NCBI GenBank assembly: GCA_032158125.1
Contig: JASKOT010000019.1
Span: 124,001-188,000, forward strand
DNA length: 64,000 nucleotides
Direction of reading: 5' to 3'
Origin: Papiliotrema nemorosa
Lineage: Eukaryota > Basidiomycota > Tremellomycetes > Tremellales > Rhynchogastremaceae
Below, in pieces: positions 23,758-36,339 of this stretch; the first letter of the stretch is position 1; each line of letters starts with the position of its first letter. A model generated the notes under the pieces. It saw nothing but the letters and a program-made list of their open reading frames with translations, made no database searches and had not been told where the DNA came from. A program made the translations under genes and the position numbers.

Positions 23758-26700
23758 CTACAAGCCTTGTACCTTGGCATACGCAGCAGGTTTATACCTC
23801 GCTCGGACCACTTTACCCAGATACAGCGGGAAACTCGAGACGAGCACGATAATACCTACCTTGTACCCAAACCCGCTCGTCATGACAAAGCTCAAATCGA
23901 AATATTCAGGTAAGACGGCCATACTGCCAAAGTACACAATGGCAGTGACCACCTCGGACAATATCATATAGCTGTGCCAGGTCGTAATCTCCAATGCGAC
24001 CATGATGAGTTCGTTGATGACGAGAGCAGTGTAGGAAATGGCGACAATGTGAAGGAACTCCGATTCGAACAGGAGTAGAGAGAGGAGCATGATGATTCCG
24101 CCTTGATAGACTGAGATGGCGAGCCAGGTGAAAAAGGTCTTGTAGCTGAGTGATCGGCCCTACATATCAACAACCAAGGTGCCAAAATCAAGATGTGGGG
24201 GCTCACCTTGGTGAGCTCCTTGTATAGCTCAGGGTAGAGCAACGCCAGATCTTCATTGACATCCCGGTCGAGAACAAGCGAAAAGACCGGTGCCATGGTG
24301 TACAATGTCGCATAACCCACTTGAAGCCATCCTTGATACAACGCAATAGCTATCAGGTCAGCTCATACCCCCAAACAGCCTAGTCGCGCTCACGAGCAAA
24401 GAAGAAGATGGACGAGAAGACGGCTTGAATCACAGCGATGATCAATCCACGATGAATGACGAATTGAGACAACTTGGCTGAACGCTTGTAAGAATTTCTT
24501 CCGTGCCAAAGAAGCAGTTTGGTGAGGTAGCTAAATTGATTGATCGAGAAGTCCGCCGCGAGAGAAGCCTGTTTTCCCTCTTTTCCGACAATACCCACCC
24601 CTACTCATCAGCTGCTTGCAACAGCAGCGGGTCTGAAGGGACACTCACCAACATCGGCAGCCTGGATCATGCTCACGTCGTTTCCTCCATCTCCAATACA
24701 ACAAACAGTCTTCTTTGTATACTCTCTTATCAACCTCGCCACGTCGGCTTTCTGCGTAGGCGAACATCGACAAGCCACCACGGCCGGTAATTGCGTAGCA
24801 AGGATGATGAATTCCGTTCTAAACTTGTCCAGACATAACTGTAGAGATTCACCGTCGATAACGAGGCAACAGTCCAGTTTGGCATGCAAGAAATCCAACA
24901 TGTCTCGGACCTGATCGGCCGTCTTGACTTCAATGTCAGCCCCAGAGGTCACTTTGACAATTGGGACTTATTGGGACTTACGTTTCGCGACTTGATGTAT
25001 AAACTGATTCCTCGATACAAGCTTCGATGACACTGCGATATTGGTAGCCGTCTCAATCTTGTCACCCGTCAACATCCAAATTTTCAACCCGGCATTCCTC
25101 AACAGCTCCAAAGTTGACTTGACATCTTCTTGGAGCTTATCCTCCACCCCAGTCAGCGCCAACAGCTCCAGCTCATTCTCCAAACAATCCGAGACGACTT
25201 GAGCGATGGCGTTGGGCCTTTCGTCGCCCGTGACCAGCTGCGCGGCCTTGTACCGCCGATCAAAGTCTGTCCATGCCGATTCGCTGAGCTTTTTGCGACC
25301 CACTACGAGCGTTCGAAGTCCTTCTCGAGCCATATTCCCACATTCCTCGTCTAGCCAATCGTTCTTCTGTACAAGCTTCGACATGATGACGTCTGCGCCT
25401 TTCTGCACAAACATCATGGATCCCGTATCACGTTCTCGAATGACGATACCCATTCGTTTAGACTCTGACGTGAAGGGGAAGATGGCTAGGATGTCGTAGG
25501 TAATTCGATCCCCCGTGGGTGTCTGTAGTACCATCGATGTCCGGTCGCGGGAAACGAGCGTCAATCCGACAGACTCGGTCCACTGTACAATGGCTACCTC
25601 GTCAGGTGACGACGCTTGATATGTCACTGTCCCATCGTCATTCGTCACAGGTGTTACCTATCACATCAGCTAGTTGCTACTTCAATGATAGACCTACATT
25701 GTGACAAGTCGCTAGCGCTACAACGGCGTCATGGACACGCGAAGACATGTCCCTTCGACCTCGATGCACAGGTGCCGCCATTGAACCTTTCCGTCTTGGG
25801 TTTGCGAGGGCTACCTGTCAGTATGACGGAAACGTACAAGTGTACCAACTCACTGCTTGGGGTTGATTCCCCAAACGTCTGTGCTAGCAGGTGATTCACC
25901 TCATCCATCGAGTCCCAACCAAAGACTATAGTCCCCATATGCAGCTTTTTCAACTCCATTTCTGTCTATCAGCCATGAACTCAGCTTCCAGTCACTGACC
26001 ATTTCGAGTCAGAGTCCCCGTCTTGTCGCTCAAAAGATACTCTACCCTACCCAGCTCTTCCGGCAGCGTGCTAGTCCTAACGATCGTTTCTGGTATTTCT
26101 GAATCCGTTTGGATCTGGTGCGCATATACCGTCTTGCCCATATCCAGGTTGACCCGCAAGCTGGCATAAGCTGAAAAATCCTAGAACAGAACACACTAGA
26201 ACTCACCTGATGGGAATGATAGACGAGAACAGGATGAGGAAACGAAAAACGTAGATGTACCATCTTCCTCTGAATCCATTCAGGGCAACAAGGAAGACTG
26301 ACAAGGCAAAGGTGACGGTACATAATATCTGCTCATCAGCAGAGCGCCACCTTCCCATGCGCGAGTACGCACCTTGGCCATCTTGTTCACCTCTTGTTCC
26401 AAAGTCCCCATTTTGGTCTCTGGCTCACTCGTATTCAACACTGCTCTAGTCTCTTTCCCAGTGTATACCACCACTCCTACCGCCGAACCAGCCGCCAGGA
26501 CCGTGTTAGCCCACAAAACATTCTCCACGGTCAATGGATAGCTTTGCTCCGAAACGGCACCCGGATCTGTCGACTTGAGCGTGAGCACTCCATAGAAGGT
26601 ATGTATGTCCTTGATCGGCGGATCCGCTGTGCCTTAGCTTCCGAAATCTAGCATCGAAACTGATGACCTACCGTAGAGACTCCCCTCTGCATTGGCGACG

Positions 26701-27718
26701 CCCTTCTCGCCCATCTTTTGAGTCTCCCCCGCGGCGACTTTCAACTTCCAATCTGTCTCTCCATCCAACTGATCCGTCCTGATAAAACAGGTACCTTCCT
26801 CTTCACTCGTGGTGAGGAGTACCATATCCGCCGGGACTCTCTGGTTCTTCTCCAGTAAGACCATATCACCCACTTTTATACTAGACGCAGGGATCGATCT
26901 CGTCTGAGGTCGAGGTAGATTATCCTCGACATGCGCCGCCGGGGTGGGGAGAACCACCAGATATCGAGTCGAGTTGGCTTCTCGATCACGTTTGTATCGA
27001 CAATAATCATCGTACGCCTCTTTGCCCATGGTGATTGCCAGCACAAAAGCCAGAGGTGCGACATATGTCACAATGTAGCCTTCATATCAGCTACTGAGTG
27101 CGCAAGGGACTCACCGATTTTGAGAGCTGGTATAAATTGACTCAGAGCTACGACCAAGAAGTAAAAGTTGAAGAAGAATTTGAACTGTTCGTAGAATACC
27201 AGTGGGAGAAATGTCGCTATCGAGTACTTCTGATTACGGACGACGTTGGGGGGATATGTCGAACGGGTAGCTACATCGTCAACACCCCTCTGTATGTGAC
27301 GAATGATACCTACAAGTCGGTTGGAGAGGTATCGTCCGGGACTTGTTGCTAGATCTAGTAGCACCAGCTCCAATCGGTCGGCTGTCGGATATCTGCCATT
27401 GAGCTGTGTCCACGGCTGCATCGATCAACCCACTAATAGATCCTCGAACGCTCTCGAATCCCTTCCCAGCAACGCTGCACTCTCCTCCTCATCTTCCCCT
27501 CCGTCGCTCAACCGCTTCTTACTCCTCTTTCCACTCCTTGAGCCAGATCTAGATATACTAGGTTCAGCTTGAGACGTATCATCATCGTAGCCGTTGTCCA
27601 GACGCGGCATGGCCAGGTGTTGATTTGACGTGGAGGTCGATGTCCCGAGATTCAGCGATGTCCGATGTGATAATGTCGTCAAGGGGTATTCCGAAGCTGA
27701 AGACTGTCTCGAGGGCAT
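23758..27718 (-). CDS. NEO1: NEO1-type P4-ATPase phospholipid flippase
   Basis: Many exons join from the ATG at 27718 ([13 protein letters not shown]). The open frame extends upstream only to a non-ATG start and then a stop. The N-terminal helices carry [19 protein letters not shown] and the Neo1-type [22 protein letters not shown]. Catalytic landmarks are in order: [10 protein letters not shown] (actuator), [13 protein letters not shown] (phosphorylation site, recovered only after splicing near 25990-26040), [10 protein letters not shown] (nucleotide binding), [14 protein letters not shown], and [17 protein letters not shown] (hinge). The C-terminal helices end in [11 protein letters not shown]. 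Neo1/ATP9 flippases act without a Cdc50 partner in the Golgi and endosomes and move phosphatidylethanolamine or phosphatidylserine to the cytosolic leaflet. The gene is divergent from LEU5. Confidence 0.94.
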
Positions 27719-27981
27719 CTCGAGTGTCCCTCTCTCGCTGCTGTCGATGGTGTTGTTGCTGGGTATATGGTCCAATGTCGAGTGTCAACGTTTGGACGGG
27801 TATGTTTGGGAGGATTTTGCCGAGAAAGCGACTTTGTCATTTTGGGTCATCTCTCTTCTTACATCTCTCTTCCGTTTCAACACCGCTACAACGCCTTTCA
27901 CGAAGCGTGGATCCTACACAGACCACTAGAAACGGTAAATACGGAATCTGGGATTTTGGTGCTCTACAATTCCGGTGTCTA
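27719..27981. promoter_or_regulatory. Shared 263-bp upstream region of NEO1 and LEU5
   Basis: Only 263 bases separate the two divergent start codons. Part of it is open in several frames, but none makes a recognisable protein. A bidirectional promoter is inferred from geometry; no TATA element is obvious. Confidence 0.45.
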
Positions 27982-29322
27982 ATGGAGAGGGTGGACATCA
28001 AAGGCAAAGGCAGAGCCGATCCAGCCTCGGTCATCCCTGACTCATTGGAGACGCAACATTGGAGACCAGCTAGAGAGAGTGAGAGATGGACAGCGACACA
28101 ACTCTGGCGCGAAAGTAGGAAGAGAGCTCAAGCAGACAGAGATAGCTGGGACTACAGTGCGTGTGGCCCAGTACATATCACTCACACGATCGACGCTTAT
28201 TTGCAGTTTTGAGCAGCGGTCTGGCGGGAGGTATAGCCGGTTGCGTGGTATGTCCCTCTCTCTCCCTTGAACATGCTTGAGCTGATTGTATCCAGGCAAA
28301 GACAGCGATAGCCCCCTTGGATAGGGTGAAGATCCTGTTCCAGACATCTAATGCAGAATTTCGACAATATGCCGGTAATGCTGCACCGCTCAATCCCGGA
28401 CGGAACTCAACTGACCATGTAGGAACATCGATGGGTCTCTTACACGCCGCAGGGAGGATATATCGTACTCAAGGTGTCAGAGGACTGTTTCAAGGTCACT
28501 CTGCGACATTGTTGCGGATCTTTCCCTATGCCGGTGTCAAATTCATGGTATACGATTGGTTAGAAACGGTCAGTCGAATCTTCCATTCCAACCCAATGAC
28601 TTGGGCGTAAACTGACTACTAGATTATCATACCCACACCGGATAAACGGACGCCAGGACGATTCTTCTTAGCAGGATCGTTATCCGGGGTGACTAGCGTT
28701 CTGGTAACTTACCCCCTCGAGCTCATCCGCGTTCGACTAGCCTACCAAACGAAAGCTTCGGAACGTCAGTCTCTGAGGGAAGCTGTGCGGTCGATATACC
28801 ATGAAGCACACGCTCATCCTATCCCTGGCTCTACATCCTCTTCCATCTCAGCCTTCACGCGGTCTATCCCACTTTACCCCTTCTACCGAGGATTCAGCAT
28901 ATCCATCGTAGGGATGATCCCGTACGCAGGGGTGTCTTTCCTCACCTACGGCACACTCAAACGACATATCACGGAGTATCTCCCATACTTTCAAGATCGG
29001 AAAACACAGCGGGATCTGTTCTGTGGAGCTGTGGCTGGTGCAGTATCGCAAACTGCCAGTTACCCATTTGAGGTGATACGGCGGCGCATGCAGGTGGGCG
29101 GAGTGGGTGGGGGGATGGGCATCAGCTGGAGAGAGGCGGTCAGGGCGATATACACCCAACGAGGCTGGGGAGGCTTCTTTGTTGGGTTGAGCATCGGCTA
29201 CTTGAAGGTGGTACCCATGACCAGGTGAGTGTTGGGTACCCCAGAGGATGGGTCACTTCGGCTGACTGCCTAGTATATCGTTCGCGACATGGCAATTGAT
29301 GAAGAGGGTTCTGGAACTGTGA
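27982..29322 (+). CDS. LEU5: Mitochondrial carrier of the Leu5/SLC25A42 (coenzyme A) type
   Basis: Exons join from the ATG at 27982 to the TGA at 29320-29322 with all three carrier repeats. Their signatures are APLDRVKILFQTS, TYPLELIRVRLAYQTK and SYPFEVIRRRMQVGG, each with the conserved P-X-D/E-X-X-R/K. Other strongly conserved pieces are GLFQGHSATLLRIFPYAGVK, FYRGFSISIVGMIPYAGVSF and GAVAGAVSQTASYPFE. The combination of LDRVKILFQTSN with GHSATLLRIFPYA fits the Leu5/Graves-disease carrier branch, which imports coenzyme A into the matrix. The 60-residue N-terminus before the first repeat is polar and species-variable. A four-exon or five-exon model, with introns of about 50-70 nt, fits. Confidence 0.92.
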
Positions 29323-29495
29323 CCATTGCATAGTCTTACCTGTATGACTGTCACTTTGCATACCATAGCATGCATACCAACACATGATGCGATACTCGGG
29401 TCAGACGGGTGGAGACCAAGTGTGTTTTGGCCCGTGACGAATTTTGTCCTTTGTTTTCACCTTTCAGCTTTCTATACACATTCACCCAATATGAT

Positions 29496-32400
29496 ATGGT
29501 CTTCCCATCCTCCGTTGAGCAGATCATCACTACCACAAGGAAGAAACGACAGCCGCGTGTACCTAAACCCATAGCAAAGGTAGTCCCGCACGATGAGCTG
29601 CCGGCCGGTGTAGGGGTTGGAGGAACTACCCTCGATGTCGGTCGACTGGGAGGGACAACGTTGGTACAAGAAGACGGGAAATGGAGATGGGATTGGGTCT
29701 CTCACCGCCATCCCCGTATGTTTTTTGCTATCTCGAGGCAAGTGCTGATGCAGATGTGTAGATTTGCGGATAAAGGTGGGAGATGAAGGCGTCTTGCTCT
29801 TTCCAGGGGAGAAGAATACCCATCCCGCTCAGATAGACCTTACACTAGACGAGACCCTGCGCTCGACTGTGAGTCTACAGCGTCCCCTCTCATGTGTGTG
29901 AAGGAAGGTCTCTAATGACCAGCACGACTTTCTGGCCCAGCGATTGAACGCTGAGGATCATCTTGGCGTTCGAGAGGTAGTTCACAGGCAAATACACGAC
30001 GATGCCCCTGGGTCTTCCACTGCACCTTTTACAACGCCTACTACGGCTCATGACATCTATCACGGCACTAAACTGGTACTTCTACACCATGCCAAGTCAA
30101 AGATCGCTCGCAATATGGTCTGCTTCCCCACTGGACCGCTAGGTAACCGATTGAGTAGGTGCAGGCGTTTCTGGGAGGACTATGTGCTGATGTTCTCAGA
30201 CATATCACCTTTCTTACCTGCCTCAAATGCTCAGTCTGGGGGTACTGGTGTTACTCGATTCGTACCTACAGCACAGTCGGTATTCGACTTTCCCACATCT
30301 ATCTTTCAGATCGCTTCCTCTCCAGCCATATCATCGAACAAGGTCGATAGTGAGCTGAGCCTATTCTGAACGATGGCATAGCTGACAGGCAGGGGACGCG
30401 ATATGTATTGCTGTTCGACTACAATCCTCTTCTCACCTCTTTCATGTCGTCCCGGACCATGCGTACCTTCCTCCCACTTCCGATCCTCCAGTCCACGTGT
30501 TGGAAGTTGGCCGGATGAGTCTCACGGACAGTAACGGTCTCAGGCACATGGATATCGCTCTTGATCCTACTTCATTCGGGCGGGCTGTGTTAGTGGACGA
30601 AAAGGGCGGTGTGACTTTGTGGACTGAAAGAAAGGTGGAGAGATCAGAAAGACTGGTCCCGGAGATGATCTCGAAACAAGTCCGTCCACCCGTGACGGAG
30701 GAAGGGGATACCTTCTTCCGCATAGCATGGGGTTCGAAACCCGATACAGCGCTCGTCATGTCCCGCACGGAGATTGTCACGCTCGACCTGGAGGGTGACT
30801 TACCTCCCGAGACTTTGTTGACGCTTCGGGGAGATGGAAGAATGTTCACCAGCATAGACAAGACTGCTGCTGCCCGCGGAGCGGAGTTCACGGTCGTAGC
30901 CACGACTTACGAGGTGATCTGGCTAGATGAAAGCGTGTCGGAACGACCTGTTTTGAGCTGGAATCATGACTACGGAGGCGGACATGTTCACGATCTAGAG
31001 GTAACCTATCTCAAGAATGATGATGAAGGTAAACCAAAATCCTCAGCAATACTGACAGTCAGATTGCATCTTGCTATCTTCCCATTCTGAAAAAGATGTC
31101 CTTGCTTTTCATGTCTCCTCTCATCCGCCGATACGTTCGCTACATCCTCCCTATCCATTGCCTATACCCGCACGCACGCCTCATCTAGCCTCTTTAGGTT
31201 TCGTCAAGCTTCAGCGGCATTCGAATGATCTCGAGTCGCCCACACAGTTGATCGGCATCACACCCAACGGCGGCGTATGGACGATACCTATCATTTCCAA
31301 ACGGATCAGCGAGCAAACTGATCGACGAAGAAAGCAGCCTCTAGTGCTCGATGTCCAATGGGACGCTGCAATACGGAACATGTATGAAGGGAAAACGGAC
31401 GATATAGAGGAGCGATCGATAATGTCAGACGAGAATCTTGACAGAGATATCGTGACCACTAAATATAGGGAGATCAACTTTAAATGGCTATGGCACCGTG
31501 AGCCCCGCAACACACAGCATTGTGACACGCTCATATCGTAGTGATCAACGACCGAGAACAAGCGAACCAGGGAACACCTACTCTGCGTATTGGAGACTTT
31601 GAACGCTATCTGCGTGAATTAGATGCCCCGTTCGAACACGTCATGACTGCGTGGGCCCTATCACACTCACCGTATGCACAAAGCTGATTATCAGCGGAGA
31701 CCTTGCGCGGGATTGCTTGCACGGCGAAACGTCTGAACTGCGATCCAGTCTACTCCGACCCGTACCCGTTGAAGCCAATTCGGCAGCTGACCTGTCTTCT
31801 CTCGACATGGCTCGACAATTGTCGATCGTGTCCACCATCGATGAGCCACCAAACCTCGAGGCAATTTACCTACCTTCTAAAGAATCCCGTCGAATATATA
31901 CAGATGCCCGGCTGATCCCGGATCTGCGTCAACTTTCCACCGACCTGGCACTATCTCGAATGATCCTTCACTCTGACGATATCGCCCACTCCATCCACAA
32001 ATCGGTACCCGACAGTCAATTCACCCATACAGATACTCCTGAAGATCTATTTGCCCATGCGGCCAGTCAGTTGAGCTTAGGAGACAAAGATCCACCACCT
32101 GTCCGATTCTCCTTTCTTACGCCTCGACCCTCATCACACAATACGGTGGACGATTCCACCCGGCTGGACGCCCTGCAAAATATGTCCGCCCGAGCGCTAC
32201 TGGACGAATGGACGATCGGAAGCGATCCTAGAGAATATGATTGGAAACCGTGGACTGGAGAACCCCTTCAATCCGCCAACCCATCACACCGAGTCATCCG
32301 GCCTCTTCCGTCTATCCGATCCCCTTCTAAGCTCTCCCAACCTCGTCCGCAGAGCCAATTTTTACCCGTCCCATCTCAACCGCGACACGTTCCAGCGCTG

Positions 32401-32610
32401 CGGGCAGCGGCATCACTACCGAGTCTGATACCTCTTCCTCCGGTCGTGGCGCGATCTTCTCCGCCTCCTGCTTCTAGTAGTAGTCAGATCATGGGCAACT
32501 CTCAAGGCGACTTCATGGTCGCGCAAACTCAGGTCGAGCCCGGGAGATTCGGCGGCAGGGCAGTGACTGGTACCAAGAAAAAGGTGAAGAAACGGGCCGG
32601 AGGGTTCTAG
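29496..32610 (+). CDS. RRN6: RRN6/TAF1C-like subunit of the RNA polymerase I core factor
   Basis: About seven exons run from the ATG at 29496 (MVFPSSVEQIITTTRKKRQ) to the TAG at 32608-32610, roughly 900 residues. The middle carries beta-propeller-like segments such as HMDIALDPTSFGRAVLVDE followed by KGGVTLWTERKV, the pattern seen at the start of the Rrn6/TAF1C propeller. The extreme C-terminus (QTQVEPGRFGGR, then GTKKKVKKRAGGF) matches the conserved basic tail of fungal Rrn6 proteins, preceded by a Ser/Pro-rich linker. Core factor (Rrn6-Rrn7-Rrn11) recruits Pol I to the rDNA promoter. Assignment rests on the propeller start and tail motif, as most of the protein is weakly conserved; another WD-like nuclear protein is possible. 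Confidence 0.72.
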
Positions 32611-32879
32611 AGCGACACGCCATGATTTGTTGGCGCTTTGTGTTGTACACATAATTGCGCTATGGTTCGGCTGCTTGCAGTTTGTTGTACATTATGATGC
32701 CCGACATGTACATAGATATGATCTGGCATACGAATCTCACGCTGTATATGAAAGAATCCAGCTATGTATCCCACTACCAAAAGCAATTCATTCATCTACA
32801 GTATCTCTACACTCATTGCGACTTACACACTGCTTTTTGCGCGCTTTGTGTTTATTCCCCTTCTCTCTCCAAGCACATC

Positions 32880-34684
32880 TTACAACGTGTAAAAGAAGAA
32901 TGGCGCATCGTCTCCATCATCCTCATGAGCCCTCATCTCCTCCATCGAGTAATCTGCACCTCCCCGTTCGTCCAATAATCTCTGCCTGTCTCTGTTCTTC
33001 TTGGCAAGCACCAACCTCAGTACAACCGCCAACCCGAAAGTCATCCCAATAAAACCGATGACGGTCCCGTGACCTAGCATGTAACGGGGTCTATCCTCTC
33101 TTCGATAGATGAAAGAAGAGATGACTCCTCCTGCATTACCGATAGAAATGACAATGGCCATTCCGACTGATCGCTTGAGTGAACCTCCCATGGTATTTCC
33201 TGACCAGGCGACAATGAGCGGGATGAGGGGATAGATCCCTGCTGCACCGATGAAGACTCCTGCGTAGCCTACTCGGGGGTTGGCAGTGGCGATACACATG
33301 ACGAAGCCAACCAGTCCGACAAGCGAGAATCCGCAGACGAAAATTCCACGTTGTCCAGCACGATCCGACATCCATCCACTATTTGTGAGCGAGACGATCC
33401 ATGGCACGCGGTGTGTAAGAGGGTACTCACGCGACGACGGTGGTAAGTGCAGCAAGGACGTATGGGGGGACACTGAGAAGTTGGGCAGTGGCGGCTGTGT
33501 ATCCCAAGTTGGCGATCAAAGTAGGGGAAAACAAGGAGAAGGCATAGACGGGCATGAGGGATCCAATGTACATGAATGAGAGTAACCACACCTTCCAATC
33601 GAGGAAAGCGTCGTATACAACTGAGGATCAGCCGAAAGCACCTTGCGACATGATGGACCTTACATTTCTTCTTGAACTCGGTGGAGAGGTGTTGGGTATC
33701 AAGACTGAGTCGTTCTGAAACCACAATTCTCTCGGCTGGAGTGAGGAATTTGGCCGTCTTGGGGTAATCGTAAAGCCACCAAAAGGCTGCAACGGCCACA
33801 ACGACAGTGAGGATACCTTCCAAAATGAAGATCCACCTTGAGTTCAGCACTAATCCTCATCCTTAGTCGAGATAATTGCTCACCTCCACCCTTCGAGACC
33901 GGCTACACCTTTCATGAGGTTGATCAGTCGAGCCAACAATCCTCCGAAAGCGCCAGCGATGGTTGCGGCGGAGAAGAAGAGGGCGATTCGGAAGTTGACT
34001 TCGTGTCGACGATACCAGCATGTCAAGTAGTACGAAACACCAGGGAACAATCCGGCTTCAGTGATACCCAGCTGAAATTCGTCAGCCTTATTCTCTTTGC
34101 GTCTCTCGGAGTAGAGGGAGTGAGACTCACAAAGATACGAGCAACGAAGAGACCTGTAAAGTTCTGGACGATACCCGTGAGGGTGATGACCAGTCCCCAA
34201 GCGAGCATAATGATCGGAATCCACATGCTAGGTCGCCAGGCCTTCATGACCATGTTACTAGTCTCAGTTACCCATATCAAAGGCGCACGTACCTAGGGAC
34301 TTCAAACAAGACGTAAAAAGCAAAGAAGATAGCTAAACAAGCGGCATAGTCCATTCCTTGCAGCCCCAAGCTCGCCTCGAGACCGAACAATCTGGCGTTC
34401 CCAATCTGAACGCTGGTCAGCCGTCCTCCGTCCACTCGGGTTTTTCGAGGTGTACTCACATTGGTTCTGTCCAAGAATGACAAGAGGTACAGCAGAGCGA
34501 GCACCTACCACGTCAGCGCATCCTCCCACCACTGCGCTGTCAGACTCACAGGGACGAGATGCCAGTCTATCTTCCGCAACAAGGCCATCTCATTGACCTC
34601 GTGCGTTGCGGGGAGGTCCCCCGGGTTTGTGGGATCCACATACTCGACAGCGGCGACTTCTTGCTTGACATCCATCGAGGGCAT
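32880..34684 (-). CDS. MFS permease of the anion:cation symporter (allantoate/nicotinate-like) family
   Basis: About eight exons join from the ATG at 34684 (MPSMDVKQEV) into roughly 500 residues with 12 predicted membrane segments. Family landmarks are RKIDWHLVPV and LLYLLSFLDRTNIGNARL in helix 1, then FYVLFEVPSNMVMKAWRPS, the LGITEAGLFPGVSYYLTCWYRR region, and a C-terminal half with SWSGNT-like and GNAGGVISSFIYRREDRPRY. These define the Dal5/Tna1/Vht1-type ACS family, which co-transports organic anions or vitamins with protons at the plasma membrane. The substrate cannot be deduced. A TATA-like element about 45 bases upstream supports this start. The tail is acidic and histidine-poor. Confidence 0.88.
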
Positions 34685-36339
34685 GATGTCGGGGTATATG
34701 TCTATCTTTCCTGCACCCCGGGTCATTATATAGGACCCCACTGCACTTGCCCACGTCGACACGTCCGGGGTGGATGCCAAGCTGAATAAGTCCCGATGTC
34801 AGCGTTACGCAACGCACGATCTTCACCCCAGATCTAAGGAGCTAGCCTCTCACTTGCCAGCCAAATCCATTCTTTGAACGCCAAGACCTGCCGGAAGGGT
34901 GTGTGCCGTGATCCCACGGGGGGATGCGGCTGTGGAAGATAAGCTATAACCACCCATTCGGGTAGATCCAGAATGTGGCCGGAGAGATTCAGCGGTTCTT
35001 GGCGCTGACTGGACACTGACCAGACCGATTTATCCGACCATCTCCTACCTGGCCACTCGTCGAGGTCGGTCGTATCGGTCGTTTTTTGCTGACAAAGAGG
35101 GGGACCGGTGGTGTCGAGGTATCAGCCTCAGCGGTCATCGGGCGGCAATGGGCGGTATGATCTCTTGGCGCCGAGTAACGATGCAATCATCTCCTATCTT
35201 GAACAAGTGAGAGTACAGCCCATTCATCTCATTCGGCGCCGGTCTGACCGATGTACTCGCTTGCCGCTTCAAACATGCCAGCCGCAAGAGTGATTCCAAC
35301 GCGACAAAAGGTACTCGTACATATAATGGTGAGGACCAAAGGGTTGACCTCCTCTGTCACGTGATGCTCATCCACTCAGATCTCGTTGAATCAGATCAAT
35401 CAGATCCCTCATCGTTGACCGACCGCATTCTCCACTCGACATGACACCGATGATCCGATACTGCCGTCAATATCCGAGTTCACCTCAGATCTGATCCTGA
35501 TGATACTTTTGGGGCCTGCGGTGCCCGAAAATTGACCGTCCTGACATGACCATCGGTCTTCGGCCTCCTACCACTGGCATCGCGTTTGATTGCGCTAATT
35601 AGCGGGCCCCATTTCTATTACGGTGATAATGGGCTCAAAGAGGTTTCGGCTCGCTTGTGCGGAACATGCAGGTACGCGAGATCGTCAAAGGATGCGAAAG
35701 GAAGGTCAAAGGGAGGTCCTTTGATACACGAACCATTCCGTTGACTACTCTCAAGGTACATCATAGGTAGGTCACACCATCAATGGGCGATGGCATAAAC
35801 GGCAGGACGTTGAGCTGTTTCTGTCGGGCGCGATGATAAAGGTCCTTTGGCTTACCAATTGATGGGTGGATTTTGATCGAACTCCCCACTTTGTCCGACC
35901 TGATACACACAACCTTGTCACAGCATCGACCTACATCAAGTCCGGTACACGAGCATGTCCAGGTTCTCACGCCCTTTCAAATGAACATCTGCGGAATACT
36001 GACGACTCTGACCTGCAAGTCTGACCGGGAAACCTCCGGTTGTGCAAGTCTACATGGATTGTATCAAGGGTTCAATCTTCGGGTTGATCGAAGGCCTGTA
36101 CGAGTTGACCGGAAAACGGCGAGCTCGCCGTTGTCACGTCCGAAGACAGCTTGGACCCAAGTCGAGGTACTCGAGGTAGCGATGAGGTCGAGGGGGTCAA
36201 TCATGACTGGGGCGCGATTTGGGGTGATCGCTCAACCTAACATGGCTCAAGTGGTACATATAATCGTGCAACCAGCCATCCTGGTCATGGAGCCTCCCGC
36301 AACTTTGCCAATTCATACGCCATAAAACAGCTATCGATC
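34685..36339. other. 1.65-kb intergenic gap between divergent genes
   Basis: This is the longest gene-free stretch in the window. A 150-codon plus-strand open frame (35873-36325) ends just before the next gene, but its composition and lack of motifs do not support coding. The gap probably holds the regulatory region of the permease and possibly a noncoding transcript; no structured RNA was recognised. Confidence 0.4.
34725..34732 (-). promoter_or_regulatory. TATA-like element of the ACS-family permease gene
   Basis: The minus strand reads TATATAAT, ending 41 bases before the ATG at 34684. This favours that ATG over the in-frame non-ATG upstream extension of the open frame. Confidence 0.45.

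Noticed and set aside
27625..28212. 195-codon plus-strand frame spanning the NEO1-LEU5 gap
   Set aside because: It overlaps the antisense of the NEO1 N-terminus and reads into LEU5, whose ATG at 27982 and carrier motifs are clear; the upstream part has no motif.
35873..36325. 150-codon plus-strand frame in the large intergenic gap
   Set aside because: Composition is not protein-like and no start context or splice partner was found; it was kept only as a remark on the gap.
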